Shown: piece by piece, positions 1 through 11,204 of the stretch
Layout of the letters: each line of letters opens with the position of its first letter
How positions within the stretch are numbered: the first letter of the stretch is position 1
Assembly (NCBI RefSeq): GCF_026008515.1
Contig: NZ_BQYM01000002.1
Location: forward strand, 326,056 to 390,055
Length of the DNA: 64,000 nucleotides
Source of the DNA: Hoyosella levis
GTDB lineage: Bacteria > Actinomycetota > Actinomycetes > Mycobacteriales > Mycobacteriaceae
Reading direction: 5' to 3'
The notes under the pieces: model-generated
The model's input: the letters and a program-made list of their open reading frames with translations, nothing else
What the model was told of the DNA's origin: nothing
Database searches by the model: none
Made by a program: the position numbers and the translations under genes

Positions 1-665
1 CCGATGCCGTGCCCCGCGAGGCGATCCTGGAGGCGCTGGCGCAGCTCGCTGATACCGAGCGCGGGCCGCCCCGCTAGGCACGTCTCCTCGAGCAACCAGC
101 GGCCCCCGCCCACGGGCACGGCATAGAGGAACGATGGCGCGCCAGCGATCCGCTGCCCGGGGTCGCGCCAATCCATGAACAGCGCCGTCGCGCCATCCAG
201 CAGAGGCTTGGCGGTCGCGGCGGGCACGAGCAGGCCATACGCGGTTTGTTCCGCGGCCCGGGGGGAGCGCGGGATGCCGCGCGCGTCCACCACCACACGC
301 GCGCGGACCTGTTGGCCGGTGCCGAGCTGGGCTCCACGGCGATGGAGCTGGTGGATGGTGCCCCGGATCACGGTGGTGCTGTCGAGCGCGAGGTGCTGTT
401 GCAGCGCGGGCGTATCCAATACGGCGTATGTCCGGTCGATCGTGTGCTGCCGATGTCCCCAGGCAACGGGCTGCGGGGCCCGCGCCGCGATGGCTGTCCG
501 TGGAAGCCATGACGGCAGCTCGTCGAGCCACGCCCCGTACGTCGCGGTCCAAGCCCGCTCGGGGTTCCGATCGATGGCCACCACGGAGAGGCCCGCCATC
601 GAGGCGCGGTGCGCGAGGGCTCGCCCAGCGGGGCCGAGGCCAGCGACGAGGAGGTCAGCGATCAC
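1..665 (-). CDS. crtY: Lycopene beta-cyclase, CrtY/CrtL type (C-terminus cut off by window edge)
   Basis: FAD-dependent enzyme that closes the end rings of lycopene to give beta-carotene-type carotenoids at the membrane. The first 221 residues are visible. An N-terminal dinucleotide fold (VAGLGPAGRA at about 7-16, acidic AIDRNP at 31) is followed by the family landmarks QTAYG (141), FMDWR (164), PSFLYAVP (178) and LLEET (192). The proposed start is GTG at 665, 28 bases after the stop of the upstream SDR gene, so the two are probably co-transcribed. This frame is too broken by alternative starts to be obvious by length alone, but the motif order is characteristic. Fold and family are clear; the ring specificity is inferred. 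The remaining C-terminal half lies outside the window. Confidence 0.85.
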   Translation of the reverse strand, partial: MIADLLVAGLGPAGRALAHRASMAGLSVVAIDRNPERAWTATYGAWLDELPSWLPRTAIAARAPQPVAWGHRQHTIDRTYAVLDTPALQQHLALDSTTVIRGTIHQLHRRGAQLGTGQQVRARVVVDARGIPRSPRAAEQTAYGLLVPAATAKPLLDGATALFMDWRDPGQRIAGAPSFLYAVPVGGGRWLLEETCLAGRPALGISELRQRLQDRLAGHGI

Positions 666-693
666 GTGCGGTCCACCGGGCGCAGTGCTGCTG

Positions 694-1461
694 CTAGAGC
701 CCACCGGTGGCAAGGAGGCCGCCATCGACGCGTAGCGTCTCTCCAGTGATCCAGGACGCGTCATCGGAGAGCAGGAACGCCGCGGCGCGGGCGATGTCCT
801 CGGGCGTGCCCAGCCTCTTCAGCGGGTATCCAGCGGCAGCCTTGTCCTCGCCGGACGCATAGAGCGCCTCGGCGAACTGCGTCTTGACCACTCCGGGCGC
901 GATCGCATTGACGCGGATGCTGGGGCCGAGCTGCCAGGCCAGCTCCTCGGTGAGACGGATCAGCGCCGCCTTGGAGGCGCCGTAGGCCGAGATCACGCCG
1001 GTGGATCGCAGGCCCGCCACGCTGGCGATGTTGAGGATCGATCCGCCATGCTCGCCCATCCATGCCGCGTGCGCCTCCTGGACAAAACCGAGAGCGGCGA
1101 CGACGTTCACATCAAAGATCTTCGACACCGCGGCGAGATCCGCATCGATCAAGGAGCCGTAGACCGGATTGATGCCGGTGTTGTTGACCAGGATGTCGAG
1201 GGTGCCGAAGCGGTCGAGCGTGGCGGCGACCACGCCGTGCCGTGATTCGAGGTCCCCGGTGTTGCTGGGGAAGGCGACGACCCCGGCCTGGCCCGCGACC
1301 TCGGCGAGCTCGTGGGCGGTCTCCTCGAGCGGCCCAGGCTTGCGCGCGGTGATGGCGACGTTGGCGCCGCGCCGGAGCAGCTCGGCGGCGATGGCCTTGC
1401 CGATGCCCCGGCTCGCGCCCGTGATGAGTGCGGTGCGGCCAGCGAGATCGAGAGTGGTCAT
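694..1461 (-). CDS. Short-chain dehydrogenase/reductase (FabG-like SDR)
   Basis: NAD(P)-dependent classical SDR of 255 residues, the usual length. The cofactor motif TGASRGIG lies near residue 14, NNTG near 90, the catalytic Ser in NIASVAG, and the YGASK active-site motif (Tyr-x3-Lys) near 155; it ends with the common VDGG tail. The start ATG at 1461 is preceded by a TACGGT box 6 nt upstream, arguing for leaderless transcription. It lies just ahead of the lycopene cyclase gene on the same strand. The substrate cannot be read from sequence. Closest general type: FabG/3-oxoacyl reductase or sugar/alcohol dehydrogenases of mycobacteria. Confidence 0.88.
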   Translation of the reverse strand: MTTLDLAGRTALITGASRGIGKAIAAELLRRGANVAITARKPGPLEETAHELAEVAGQAGVVAFPSNTGDLESRHGVVAATLDRFGTLDILVNNTGINPVYGSLIDADLAAVSKIFDVNVVAALGFVQEAHAAWMGEHGGSILNIASVAGLRSTGVISAYGASKAALIRLTEELAWQLGPSIRVNAIAPGVVKTQFAEALYASGEDKAAAGYPLKRLGTPEDIARAAAFLLSDDASWITGETLRVDGGLLATGGL

Positions 1462-1467
1462 CCCACC

Positions 1468-1473
1468 ACCGTA
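1468..1473 (-). promoter_or_regulatory. Leaderless -10 box of the SDR gene
   Basis: TACGGT on the minus strand ends 6 nt before the ATG at 1461, so transcription would begin at or next to the start codon. The rest of 1474-1845 (about 370 bases, the gap before the ABC-F gene) shows no convincing gene, RNA or strong repeat; a 70-codon reading frame at 1603-1815 has no support. Confidence 0.55.
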
Positions 1474-1845
1474 GCGGTGCGGGCGCGTTGCCCGGCAATC
1501 GGCGGCCTGCTCGAGTCGCGCTCGTCGCCATGACGTGTGGTTTTCGTGACATCGCGTCCTGGCGCGCGAACCGGTAGAGTCATGGGTTGATATCGCACGG
1601 GCTTGCCGCGTGGTGTTCCGCGATGCAAGCCCGGTTCCGCCGGAGCCCCTGACGGGTGCTGGCCGCTCTGGCCTGGCGCTCGAAGGACACGGTGCGTGCC
1701 GCGCGTCCGATGGCGGCCTGCGGGCCATGATGGTCATCCGCGCTTGCACCGGGGGCAGGTACCTGCTGATCGCGTGACGCGTGGACGCGGACCTGGCGAT
1801 GGTCACGATGCCTGAGGTCTTGTTGTCGAGCTGTTTGGAGTTCAT

Positions 1846-3477
1846 GTGATTACCGCTTCTGATCTGGAAGTCCGGGCCGGGGTGCGCACCTTGCTGAGCG
1901 CACCTGGCCCGGCGTTGCGGGTCCAGCCGGGTGATCGCATCGGACTCGTGGGCCGCAATGGCGCGGGCAAGACCACCACGCTGCGCATCCTCGCCGGGGA
2001 GGGCGAGCCCTACGCAGGGTCCGTATCGCGCTCCAGCGAGGTGGGCTACCTGCCGCAGGATCCGCGCGAGGGCGATCTCGAGGTGCTGGCGAAGAACCGG
2101 GTGCTGTCCGCGCGGGGGCTCGACACGCTGCTCGCGAAGATGGAGAAGCTGCAGGTGCAGATGGCGGAGCTGGGCGATGTCGCCGAGCGCGACAAGGCCA
2201 TCCGCAAGTACGGCAACCTGGAGGACCGGTTCTCCTCGCTGGGTGGCTACGCCGCCGAGAGCGAGGCGGCGCGGATCTGCAACGCGCTGGGCCTGGAGGA
2301 TCGCATCCTCGAGCAGCCATTGCGGACGTTGTCGGGTGGCCAGCGGCGGCGCGTGGAGCTCGCGCGGATCCTGTTCTCCGCCTCGGATGGCGCGGGCGGC
2401 AAGTCCGGCACGACGTTGCTTCTCGATGAGCCGACTAACCACCTTGATGCGGACTCGATCACCTGGCTGCGGGGATTCCTGCAGAACCATGATGGCGGGC
2501 TCATCGTGATCTCCCACGATGTGGATCTGCTCGATGATGTGGTGAACAAGGTGTGGTTCCTCGACGCGGTGCGCGGCGAGGCCGATGTGTACAACATGAC
2601 CTGGAAGCGCTACCTCGACGCGCGCGCGACCGATGAGGCACGGCGTCGCCGGGAGCGGGCCAACGCGGAGAAGAAGGTAGCCGCGTTGAAGGTCCAGGCG
2701 GACAAGCTCGGCGCGAAGGCCACGAAGGCTGCCGCGGCGAAGAACATGATGCGTCGCGCGGACCGGATGATGGCGGAGCTCGACGATGAGCGCGTGGCTG
2801 ACAAGGTGGCGCGGATCAAGTTCCCGTCGCCCGCGTCGTGCGGGCGCACTCCTCTGCACGCGACCGGCGTATCGAAGTCCTACGGCTCGCTGGAGGTTTT
2901 CACCGGCGTCGATTGCGCGATCGACAAGGGCAGCCGTGTGGTGATCCTGGGCCTCAATGGCGCGGGCAAGACCACGCTGCTGCGCATCCTTGCGGGCGTC
3001 GAGACTCCGGACACTGGGGAGATCGAGCCGGGGCGGGGGCTCAAGCGGGGCTACTTCGCGCAGGAGCATGACACGCTCGATGATGCTGCCTCGGTGTGGG
3101 ACAACATTCGCCATGCGTCGCCGGACGCGGGGGAGCAGGAGCTGCGCAGCCTGCTGGGCGCCTTCATGTTCACTGGCCCGCAGCTCGAGCAGCCCGCGGG
3201 CACCTTGTCGGGCGGCGAGAAGACGCGCCTCGCGCTCGCGGGGCTCGTGTCCTCGGCGGCGAACGTGCTGCTGCTCGATGAGCCGACGAACAACCTGGAT
3301 CCGGTCTCGCGCGAGCAGGTGCTCGACGCGCTGCGCACCTACGAGGGCGCGGTGGTGCTGGTGACACATGATCCGGGCGCGGCGGAGGCGTTGAACCCGG
3401 AGCGGGTGATCATGCTTCCCGATGGCGCGGAGGATCATTGGTCCGAGGAATACCTGGAGCTGATCTCGCTGGCATGA
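1846..3477 (+). CDS. ABC-F family ATPase (Rv1473-like)
   Basis: Soluble protein of 543 residues with two ABC ATPase domains and no membrane segments, the layout of ABC-F proteins, which act on the ribosome (translation factor or antibiotic protection) rather than in transport. Domain 1 has Walker A GRNGAGKTT, signature LSGGQRRR and Walker B LLLDEPTNHLD; a basic, coiled linker (about residues 250-320) joins it to domain 2 with GLNGAGKTTL, LSGGEKTRL and LLLDEPTNNLD. Start GTG 1846 follows a TTTGGAG ribosome binding site; an ATG two bases upstream runs straight into a stop. It corresponds in position to M. tuberculosis Rv1473. Whether it confers drug resistance is not visible. Confidence 0.92.
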   Translation: MITASDLEVRAGVRTLLSAPGPALRVQPGDRIGLVGRNGAGKTTTLRILAGEGEPYAGSVSRSSEVGYLPQDPREGDLEVLAKNRVLSARGLDTLLAKMEKLQVQMAELGDVAERDKAIRKYGNLEDRFSSLGGYAAESEAARICNALGLEDRILEQPLRTLSGGQRRRVELARILFSASDGAGGKSGTTLLLDEPTNHLDADSITWLRGFLQNHDGGLIVISHDVDLLDDVVNKVWFLDAVRGEADVYNMTWKRYLDARATDEARRRRERANAEKKVAALKVQADKLGAKATKAAAAKNMMRRADRMMAELDDERVADKVARIKFPSPASCGRTPLHATGVSKSYGSLEVFTGVDCAIDKGSRVVILGLNGAGKTTLLRILAGVETPDTGEIEPGRGLKRGYFAQEHDTLDDAASVWDNIRHASPDAGEQELRSLLGAFMFTGPQLEQPAGTLSGGEKTRLALAGLVSSAANVLLLDEPTNNLDPVSREQVLDALRTYEGAVVLVTHDPGAAEALNPERVIMLPDGAEDHWSEEYLELISLA

Positions 3478-3497
3478 TCCCGTTGGCATGATCCCGT
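3470..3497. repeat. Perfect 14-bp tandem duplication at the end of the ABC-F gene
   Basis: TGGCATGATCCCGT occurs at 3470-3483 and again at 3484-3497. The first copy contains the stop codon of the ABC-F gene. A short hairpin with 7-bp arms (GGCACGG / CCGTGCC) follows immediately and could help termination. Confidence 0.85.
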
Positions 3498-3670
3498 GGG
3501 CACGGCTGCCCGTGCCACCCTGGTGGTCGGTCAAAGGTGGTGCCGCGCAGGTTGAGCCCTTGTGCCTGTGGATAGTTGACCCGCGATTGTCTACGCTGAA
3601 GTTTATCAGTGATTTACCTGCGTGTATGCGGGTGAACCGCACGGTGCCGAGCTCAATGGAGGTCGAGGAG

Positions 3671-3892
3671 ATGGCAGCATCAGCGGGGATCAGCAAAGGG
3701 GCGCGGATAACCGGGGAATCGCGGGATGTGATCCGTTCGGAGATACGTGAGCGCTACGAGTCCGGGGCGAGCATCCGTTCGCTCGCCGAATCACTCGGGC
3801 GCAGCTATGGATTCGTCCACAAGATGCTCGTGGAATCGGATGTGCCGCTGCGCGGGCGCGGCGGCGCCAACCGTCGCAAGCGCACCGCCTAG
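3671..3892 (+). CDS. Small helix-turn-helix protein (Rv1473A-like)
   Basis: A 73-residue basic protein with one predicted helix-turn-helix: IRSLAESLGRSYGFVHKML is the recognition region, preceded by a helix rich in Arg/Glu, and the tail GRGGANRRKRTA is strongly basic. In mycobacteria a small protein of this type sits at the same place, between the ABC-F gene and the acn regulator. The start ATG 3671 is chosen because GGAGGTCGAGGAG lies directly upstream; an in-frame ATG at 3656 would add five residues. The stop overlaps the stop of acnR on the other strand by bases 3890-3891. DNA binding is inferred; targets are unknown. Confidence 0.75.
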   Translation: MAASAGISKGARITGESRDVIRSEIRERYESGASIRSLAESLGRSYGFVHKMLVESDVPLRGRGGANRRKRTA

Positions 3893-4476
3893 TCCGCCAC
3901 CTGGCCGCCCGAGGGCTTGCGGCGGACAGAATCCTCGACGAGATCGAGCACCGCGTCGAGATGCGTGGTTGCCTGGCCAGAGGCCACATGCGCGACGAGG
4001 CCATCAAGGACCAGGTCGAGATAGTGCAGCAGGACCGCCGTCGGGATGTCATCCCGGATGCGGCCCTTTGCGCGCTGCCGCTCGAGCCGCAGCGTGGCCG
4101 CTTCGGTGAGCTCAGCGGCCTGCTTGGCCCACTCGCGGCGGAAATCGGGATCGGTGCGCAGGCGGCGCGTGATCTCGAGGCGCGTGCCGAGCCAGTCGAA
4201 CTCCTCCGGGTGGGTGAGCAGGTTGCGCATCACCTGGACGAGGCCCTGCTCCGCGGCCGTATCGGCCATGCGCTGGGAATCCTCGTGGGCGAGCGCGAGG
4301 AACAGGGCGTCCTTGTCGCGGAAGTGGTGGAAGATCGCACCACGGGACAGCCCCGTGGTCTCCTCGAGCCTGCGGACGGTGGCGCCCTCGTAGCCGAACT
4401 TGGCGAAGCACTGGCGGGCTCCGTCGAGGATCTGGGCCCGCCGGGCAGCGAGGTGGACTTCACTGACTCTGGGCAC
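3889..4476 (-). CDS. acnR: TetR-family repressor of aconitase, AcnR
   Basis: TetR-type regulator of 195 residues. The N-terminal HTH (about residues 10-57) contains FAKFGYEGATVRRL and GLSRGAIFHHFRDKDALF, followed by an all-helical ligand domain. It lies directly downstream of acn on the same strand, the arrangement known for AcnR of Corynebacterium glutamicum and for Rv1474c. A perfect AcnR-type palindrome is present upstream of acn (7543-7560), which supports the assignment. In C. glutamicum AcnR represses acn and responds to citrate-type ligands; that ligand behaviour is family knowledge only. Start GTG 4476 gives the typical MPRVSE N-terminus. Confidence 0.9.
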   Translation of the reverse strand: MPRVSEVHLAARRAQILDGARQCFAKFGYEGATVRRLEETTGLSRGAIFHHFRDKDALFLALAHEDSQRMADTAAEQGLVQVMRNLLTHPEEFDWLGTRLEITRRLRTDPDFRREWAKQAAELTEAATLRLERQRAKGRIRDDIPTAVLLHYLDLVLDGLVAHVASGQATTHLDAVLDLVEDSVRRKPSGGQVAD

Positions 4477-4512
4477 GACTGCTAGCCCTTCGATCGTCGC
4501 GGTGGGGCCGCG

Positions 4513-4558
4513 AAGGGCCCGGGTCGAACCGATGCGTGGATCGGTTGCCCGGGCCCTT
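4513..4558 (-). terminator. Long hairpin between acn and acnR
   Basis: Arms AAGGGCCCGGG...AACCGAT and ATCGGTT...CCCGGGCCCTT pair over about 18 bp with a small bulge and a loop of six bases. It lies in the 106-base gap downstream of the acn stop and upstream of acnR. There is no U-tract, so it may work as a partial terminator or as mRNA processing/stabilising structure lowering acnR relative to acn. Confidence 0.6.
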
Positions 4559-4582
4559 GGCTGCTGCGGGGACCGGGAGCTG

Positions 4583-7534
<2,952 letters not shown>

Positions 7535-7542
7535 TTAGTCTA

Positions 7543-7560
7543 ACAGTACGGTCGTACTGT
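7543..7560. promoter_or_regulatory. AcnR operator upstream of acn
   Basis: ACAGTACG-GT-CGTACTGT is a perfect inverted repeat with 8-bp arms. Its core CAGTACGGTCGTACTG fits the published C. glutamicum AcnR consensus CAGNACnnncGTACTG at every defined position. It lies in the divergent region between acn and the DUF6676-type gene, about 145 bases upstream of the acn start, beside a minus-strand TAGACT/TTAGAC element that may be the acn -10 box. Confidence 0.88.
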
Positions 7561-7693
7561 GAACCAGGCGGGTCTGTTCCGGTGCGCCTGGATCTCCTGG
7601 CCCCGGCGCGAGGCCTCTGGTCCCGGGGTTCTGCGAGTGGTGTCGAGTACCCTCACTGGGACGGTTCGGACGGGTGGAAGGATCAGGCATCAC

Positions 7694-8182
7694 ATGGGAA
7701 TCGGTGCAGTGCACGCGCAGGTGCCACCAGGGCTCGATCTCGGCGCGGTGCTCGAAGGGCTGTCCGATGACAACGTCTGGGCCCCGGAAGCGGACGTCGA
7801 CGCGCTGCAGGAGATTGTTGCCGAGGCGGCGGGAGAGGGCATCGACCTCAAGATCGTCGCCGTTCCCTACCACCCCGTTTATGGCAGCGGCCTGCGTGAT
7901 CTCGCCAACGATATCGGAGCTGCCGACAGTGGCACCGTGCTGGCGCTGAGCCCGTTCGCGGTCGGAACCTACAGCGACGATGTTGATCGCTTCACCCTCG
8001 AGGGTGCCCAGCATGAGGTGGACCCGGGCGATCCGGTCGTCGCCGCGTCGACATTCCTCGAAGGATTGACCGATGAGGGGTTCCCGTGGACCACCGTGAC
8101 CCTGGTGGTCCTGCTCTCCCTTGTGGTCGGCCTCACAGCGCTCCGTTGGTGGACGCGGCGCGGGTACTTCGCCCAGCAATAA
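7694..8182 (+). CDS. Tail-anchored membrane protein, Rv1476/DUF6676 type
   Basis: A 162-residue protein with a soluble N-terminal alpha/beta region (LDLGAVLEGL..., KIVAVPYHP, DSGTVLALSPF) and a single C-terminal membrane segment (TTVTLVVLLSLVVGLTALRWW, cut here as TTVTLVVLLSLVVGL), ending in basic residues. It matches the gene found in Mycobacteriales between acn and ripA. The N-domain resembles TPM-like folds of envelope proteins, but this is inference. Start ATG 7694 is preceded by GGAAGGA; the frame is open further upstream without a good ribosome binding site. Function unknown; its constant place ahead of the peptidoglycan hydrolases suggests an envelope role. Confidence 0.8.
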   Translation: MGIGAVHAQVPPGLDLGAVLEGLSDDNVWAPEADVDALQEIVAEAAGEGIDLKIVAVPYHPVYGSGLRDLANDIGAADSGTVLALSPFAVGTYSDDVDRFTLEGAQHEVDPGDPVVAASTFLEGLTDEGFPWTTVTLVVLLSLVVGLTALRWWTRRGYFAQQ

Positions 8183-8504
8183 CGCGTTAGCGGGGCGGTC
8201 GCGCCCCATTCCGCCAATCCCGCGTACATATTAGGTATACGGGTGCGGTTCTATCATGCGCATCAGTGCACATGTTGATCGGATCTGAAGTTATCCGCTT
8301 GTGATACTTCAAAAATGGTCCGTTTAATCCTCAAGTGACGTACCTTCCAAGTTGTGCGCAATGGATGCATCCCTGGCCCTGCCTTCTACCGGGCTGCTTG
8401 TGGGACATCCATGGGAACGAGAAAACCTATGCGCCGCTAGCGCTGTTGTGCTATCGGTGCTTCTTCCCGGGCGCTCGCCACTGACGTTCGAGGAGGAGAA
8501 GCGC

Positions 8505-9140
8505 GTGCGCATTTCGCGAATACTCTGGCCCCTGGTGGCCAGCGCATCCCTGCTGCTGGCGGCCGCTCCCGTCGCCGTCGCCAACCCATTGTTCGGCAGC
8601 ATCACCGGTCCCGCCCCCGCGCCGTCGAGCCCCGCGCCGCAGACTCCGCTCGCGCCACCCGAGACGCCCGCTGCGGAGAAGCCCGTGACGCCCCCGGTCG
8701 TCGAGCAGCCGCCCATCTCGCAAACCCGCGCGCAGATGGTCATCGACCGCGCGCGATCCCAGGTCGGCGTGCCCTACGCCTGGGGTGGCGGCAATATCCA
8801 TGGCCCCACCAGGGGAATCCGGGACGGAGGCGTCGCGGACCGGCATGGCGACTTCAACAAGATCGGTTTCGACTGCTCGGGCCTGCTCGTGTACTCCTTC
8901 GCCGGAGCCGGGGTATTCCTGCCCCGGACCAGTGGCGACATCTTCCGGGCCGGGGCCCACGTGCCACTCGCGCAGCGCAAGCCCGGCGATGTGCTGTTCT
9001 ATGGCCCCGGCGGCAGCCACCATGCCGCCCTCTATATCGGCAACGGAATGGTGATCGAATCGCCCTATTCGGGTGCCACCGTACGTATTGCACCGATCAA
9101 CTGGTCCGGGATCCAGCCCGTAGCGGTGCGGTTCGTGTAG
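8505..9140 (+). CDS. NlpC/P60 peptidoglycan endopeptidase (RipA/RipB family)
   Basis: Secreted hydrolase of 211 residues predicted to cut the D-Glu-mDAP bond of the stem peptide. Signal peptide 1-26 (hydrophobic ILWPLVASASLLLAA, cleavage after AVA), then a Pro/Ala-rich linker to about residue 70, then the NlpC/P60 domain. Catalytic residues: Cys114 in FDCSG, His163 in SHHAALYI, and Glu175 in VIESPYSG. It occupies the ripA position but lacks the long N-terminal coiled coil of M. tuberculosis RipA (about 470 residues), so it looks more like RipB. Start GTG 8505 is preceded by GAGGAGGAG. The 320-base leader upstream (8183-8504) is relatively AT-rich and contains no recognisable gene. Confidence 0.92.
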   Translation: MRISRILWPLVASASLLLAAAPVAVANPLFGSITGPAPAPSSPAPQTPLAPPETPAAEKPVTPPVVEQPPISQTRAQMVIDRARSQVGVPYAWGGGNIHGPTRGIRDGGVADRHGDFNKIGFDCSGLLVYSFAGAGVFLPRTSGDIFRAGAHVPLAQRKPGDVLFYGPGGSHHAALYIGNGMVIESPYSGATVRIAPINWSGIQPVAVRFV

Positions 9141-9419
9141 CGCGAGATTGCGGATTAATGGCGATCAGCGCATGCCAAGACCGTAAAATGTCGTGTCACT
9201 ATTTCAGCTTCGATACGATTAGGTGAATCGATGATCGCGCGAGGCCGGGGGCTCCTAGCCTGGGCAGCGACATCGCACGGATCCCCGGCTGGCCCCTTGC
9301 CTGAATGCTTCCAGGATTCCGCGCGCAATACCTGACCTCGTGACGAATGGAAGCCGCGGATGCCCCGAGGATGCCCGATCAATAGTGCTGCGCGGAATAC
9401 AGGAATCCTCTACCAGGCG

Positions 9420-9962
9420 ATGCGCGTGCTGGTGGCCGCCGCGCTTCTTCTTGCGGGCCCGGCGGCAGGCACCGCGATCGCCAATCCGCCCCCGGCGCTC
9501 TCGGCGATCGAGGTCTCCGATCCGTGGTCATCGCCGGAGCGGGCCGGGCGGACCGAGGCTGTGGTCGAGCGAGCACGCGCCCAGATCGGCATCCCCTACT
9601 CCTGGGGCGGTGGCGGCGCGCACGGGCCCGGCCTCGGCGTGCGCGATGGAGGCATCGCCGACGAGCATGGCGACTTCGAGAAGATCGGCTTCGACTGCTC
9701 GGGCCTGATGGTGTATTCCTTCGCCGGGGCAGGGGTGCGACTGCCCCGCTACAGCGGCCACATGCTCCATGCGGGACCGCGGGTGCCGGTGGCGGCCGCG
9801 CAGCGCGGCGACCTGCTGTTCTGGGGCGACGGGGGGCGCGACCACGTTGCCCTGTACCTGGGTGATGGGATGGTGCTCGAGGCGCCCTATTCCGGAGGTC
9901 ACGTCCGGATCGCCTCGCTCGACCGCGAGGGGCTCCTGCCGTTCGCTGTCCGCATGATCTGA
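9420..9962 (+). CDS. ripB: NlpC/P60 peptidoglycan endopeptidase, RipB type
   Basis: Second secreted NlpC/P60 protein, 180 residues, strongly similar to the preceding gene (shared WGGG, RDGG(I/V)AD, KIGFDCSGL and APYSG/SPYSG blocks), so the pair arose by duplication. Signal peptide 1-21 ends at AIA; the catalytic domain starts almost at once, without a Pro-rich linker. Catalytic Cys93, His142 and Glu154. Start ATG 9420 is chosen because the signal peptide begins there; the ribosome binding site is weak. A short palindrome CGTGCCC-A-GGGCACG (9969-9983) follows the gene. The 279-base gap before it contains no supported gene. Confidence 0.92.
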   Translation: MRVLVAAALLLAGPAAGTAIANPPPALSAIEVSDPWSSPERAGRTEAVVERARAQIGIPYSWGGGGAHGPGLGVRDGGIADEHGDFEKIGFDCSGLMVYSFAGAGVRLPRYSGHMLHAGPRVPVAAAQRGDLLFWGDGGRDHVALYLGDGMVLEAPYSGGHVRIASLDREGLLPFAVRMI

Positions 9963-10072
9963 CGCTTCCGTGCCCAGGGCACGGGCATTCCCCCGCTGAA
10001 CCTGCAATAGTGGTCGGAGTACTGGACACGCCGGGCCCCGCCCGGCACGAGCGACAACGGTGGTCAGCGACA

Positions 10073-11182
10073 GTGACGTTCGAGCAGACAGGCAACCCGG
10101 AGGACGGGCGCGCGCCGACCGGGGCGGATGCAGGGCCCAGCGCGGCCTCGGCACGGGAGGACGCGCAGCTCCTCGAGCGTGCCGCCCACGAGATCAAGCG
10201 GGTGATCGTCGGCCAGGACCGGCTTGTCGAGCGGCTCCTCGTCGGCATGCTCGCCAAGGGCCACGTCCTCCTCGAGGGCGTGCCCGGCGTGGCCAAGACC
10301 CTCGCGGTGTCCACGCTCTCGACCGTTATCGGTGGCAGCTTCTCGCGCGTGCAGTTCACCCCTGACCTCGTGCCCACCGACCTCATCGGTACCCGCATCT
10401 ACCGCCAGGGCCGCGAGCAGTTCGACACCGAGCTCGGGCCGGTCGTGGCGAACTTCGTGCTCGCCGACGAGATCAACCGTGCCCCCGCGAAGGTGCAGTC
10501 CGCGCTGCTCGAGGTCATGGCCGAGCATCACGTCTCCATCGGTGGCAAGCGCTTCCCGGTGCCCGAGCCGTTCCTCGTGCTCGCCACCCAGAACCCCATC
10601 GAGAGCGAAGGCGTCTACCCGCTCCCCGAGGCGCAGCGCGACCGCTTCCTGTTCAAGGTGCTCGTCGACTACCCGTCGGTCGAGGAGGAACGGGAGATCG
10701 TCTACCGGATGGGCGTCACCACCCCCACGGCACGCCAGATCCTCGACCCCGAGTCCGTCCTGCGCCTGCAGCGATCGGCGAGCAATGTCTTTGTCCACCA
10801 CGCGCTCATCGACTATGTCGTCCGCGTCATCACCGCCACGCGCGACCCACGATCGCTCGGGCTCGACGACGTCGCGAACTGGCTCGCCTACGGCGCATCG
10901 CCTCGTGCGACCCTCGGCATCATCGCTGCGGCCCGTGCTCTCGCGCTGATGCGCGGCCGTGACTACGTGATCCCGCAGGATGTCGTGGAGATCATTCCCG
11001 ACGTGCTGCGGCACCGGCTGGTCCTCAGCTTTGATGCTCTGGCCGACGACATCACCACCGAGACGATCATCGAGCGCGTCCTGCACACCGTGGGGCTGCC
11101 CCAGGTCACCTCGCAGTCGATGCCGAGCCAGCCCGCGATGACCCAGCCCCCGTCGGCCCAGCCACCGTCGGCCCGCCAGTGA
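10073..11182 (+). CDS. moxR1: MoxR-family AAA+ ATPase
   Basis: AAA+ chaperone-type ATPase of 369 residues. Walker A GVPGVAKT, Walker B LADEINR, sensor-1 LATQNP and the arginine-finger region LPEAQRDRF are all present. MoxR proteins act with VWA-domain partners to mature or regulate protein complexes; here the DUF58 and VWA genes follow directly, the classical MoxR-DUF58-VWA set. Start GTG 10073 gives MTFEQTG; an in-frame GTG at 10010 would add 21 residues without a clear ribosome site. The C-terminus is a Pro/Ser/Gln-rich tail. Corresponds to Rv1479, which lies next to ripA-ripB. Confidence 0.92.
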   Translation: MTFEQTGNPEDGRAPTGADAGPSAASAREDAQLLERAAHEIKRVIVGQDRLVERLLVGMLAKGHVLLEGVPGVAKTLAVSTLSTVIGGSFSRVQFTPDLVPTDLIGTRIYRQGREQFDTELGPVVANFVLADEINRAPAKVQSALLEVMAEHHVSIGGKRFPVPEPFLVLATQNPIESEGVYPLPEAQRDRFLFKVLVDYPSVEEEREIVYRMGVTTPTARQILDPESVLRLQRSASNVFVHHALIDYVVRVITATRDPRSLGLDDVANWLAYGASPRATLGIIAAARALALMRGRDYVIPQDVVEIIPDVLRHRLVLSFDALADDITTETIIERVLHTVGLPQVTSQSMPSQPAMTQPPSAQPPSARQ

Positions 11183-11204
11183 ACCGGCAGCCACGAGGAC
11201 TTTG

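Noticed and set aside
1603..1815. Small 70-codon gene upstream of the ABC-F gene
   Set aside because: Pro/Arg/Gly-rich translation, no ribosome binding site, no recognisable similarity; treated as non-coding.
694..3696. A 1000-codon open frame on the minus strand covering the ABC-F gene
   Set aside because: It is a GC-driven shadow; only its last 255 codons (the SDR) have protein features, and the ABC-F gene on the other strand has all family motifs.
8183..8504. Possible c-di-AMP (ydaO-type) riboswitch ahead of the first NlpC/P60 gene
   Set aside because: Such elements often precede wall hydrolase genes in actinobacteria, but I could not find the conserved core or matching stems here.
9155..9382. 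75-codon minus-strand frame between the NlpC/P60 genes
   Set aside because: No ribosome site or protein features; lies in a normal intergenic leader.
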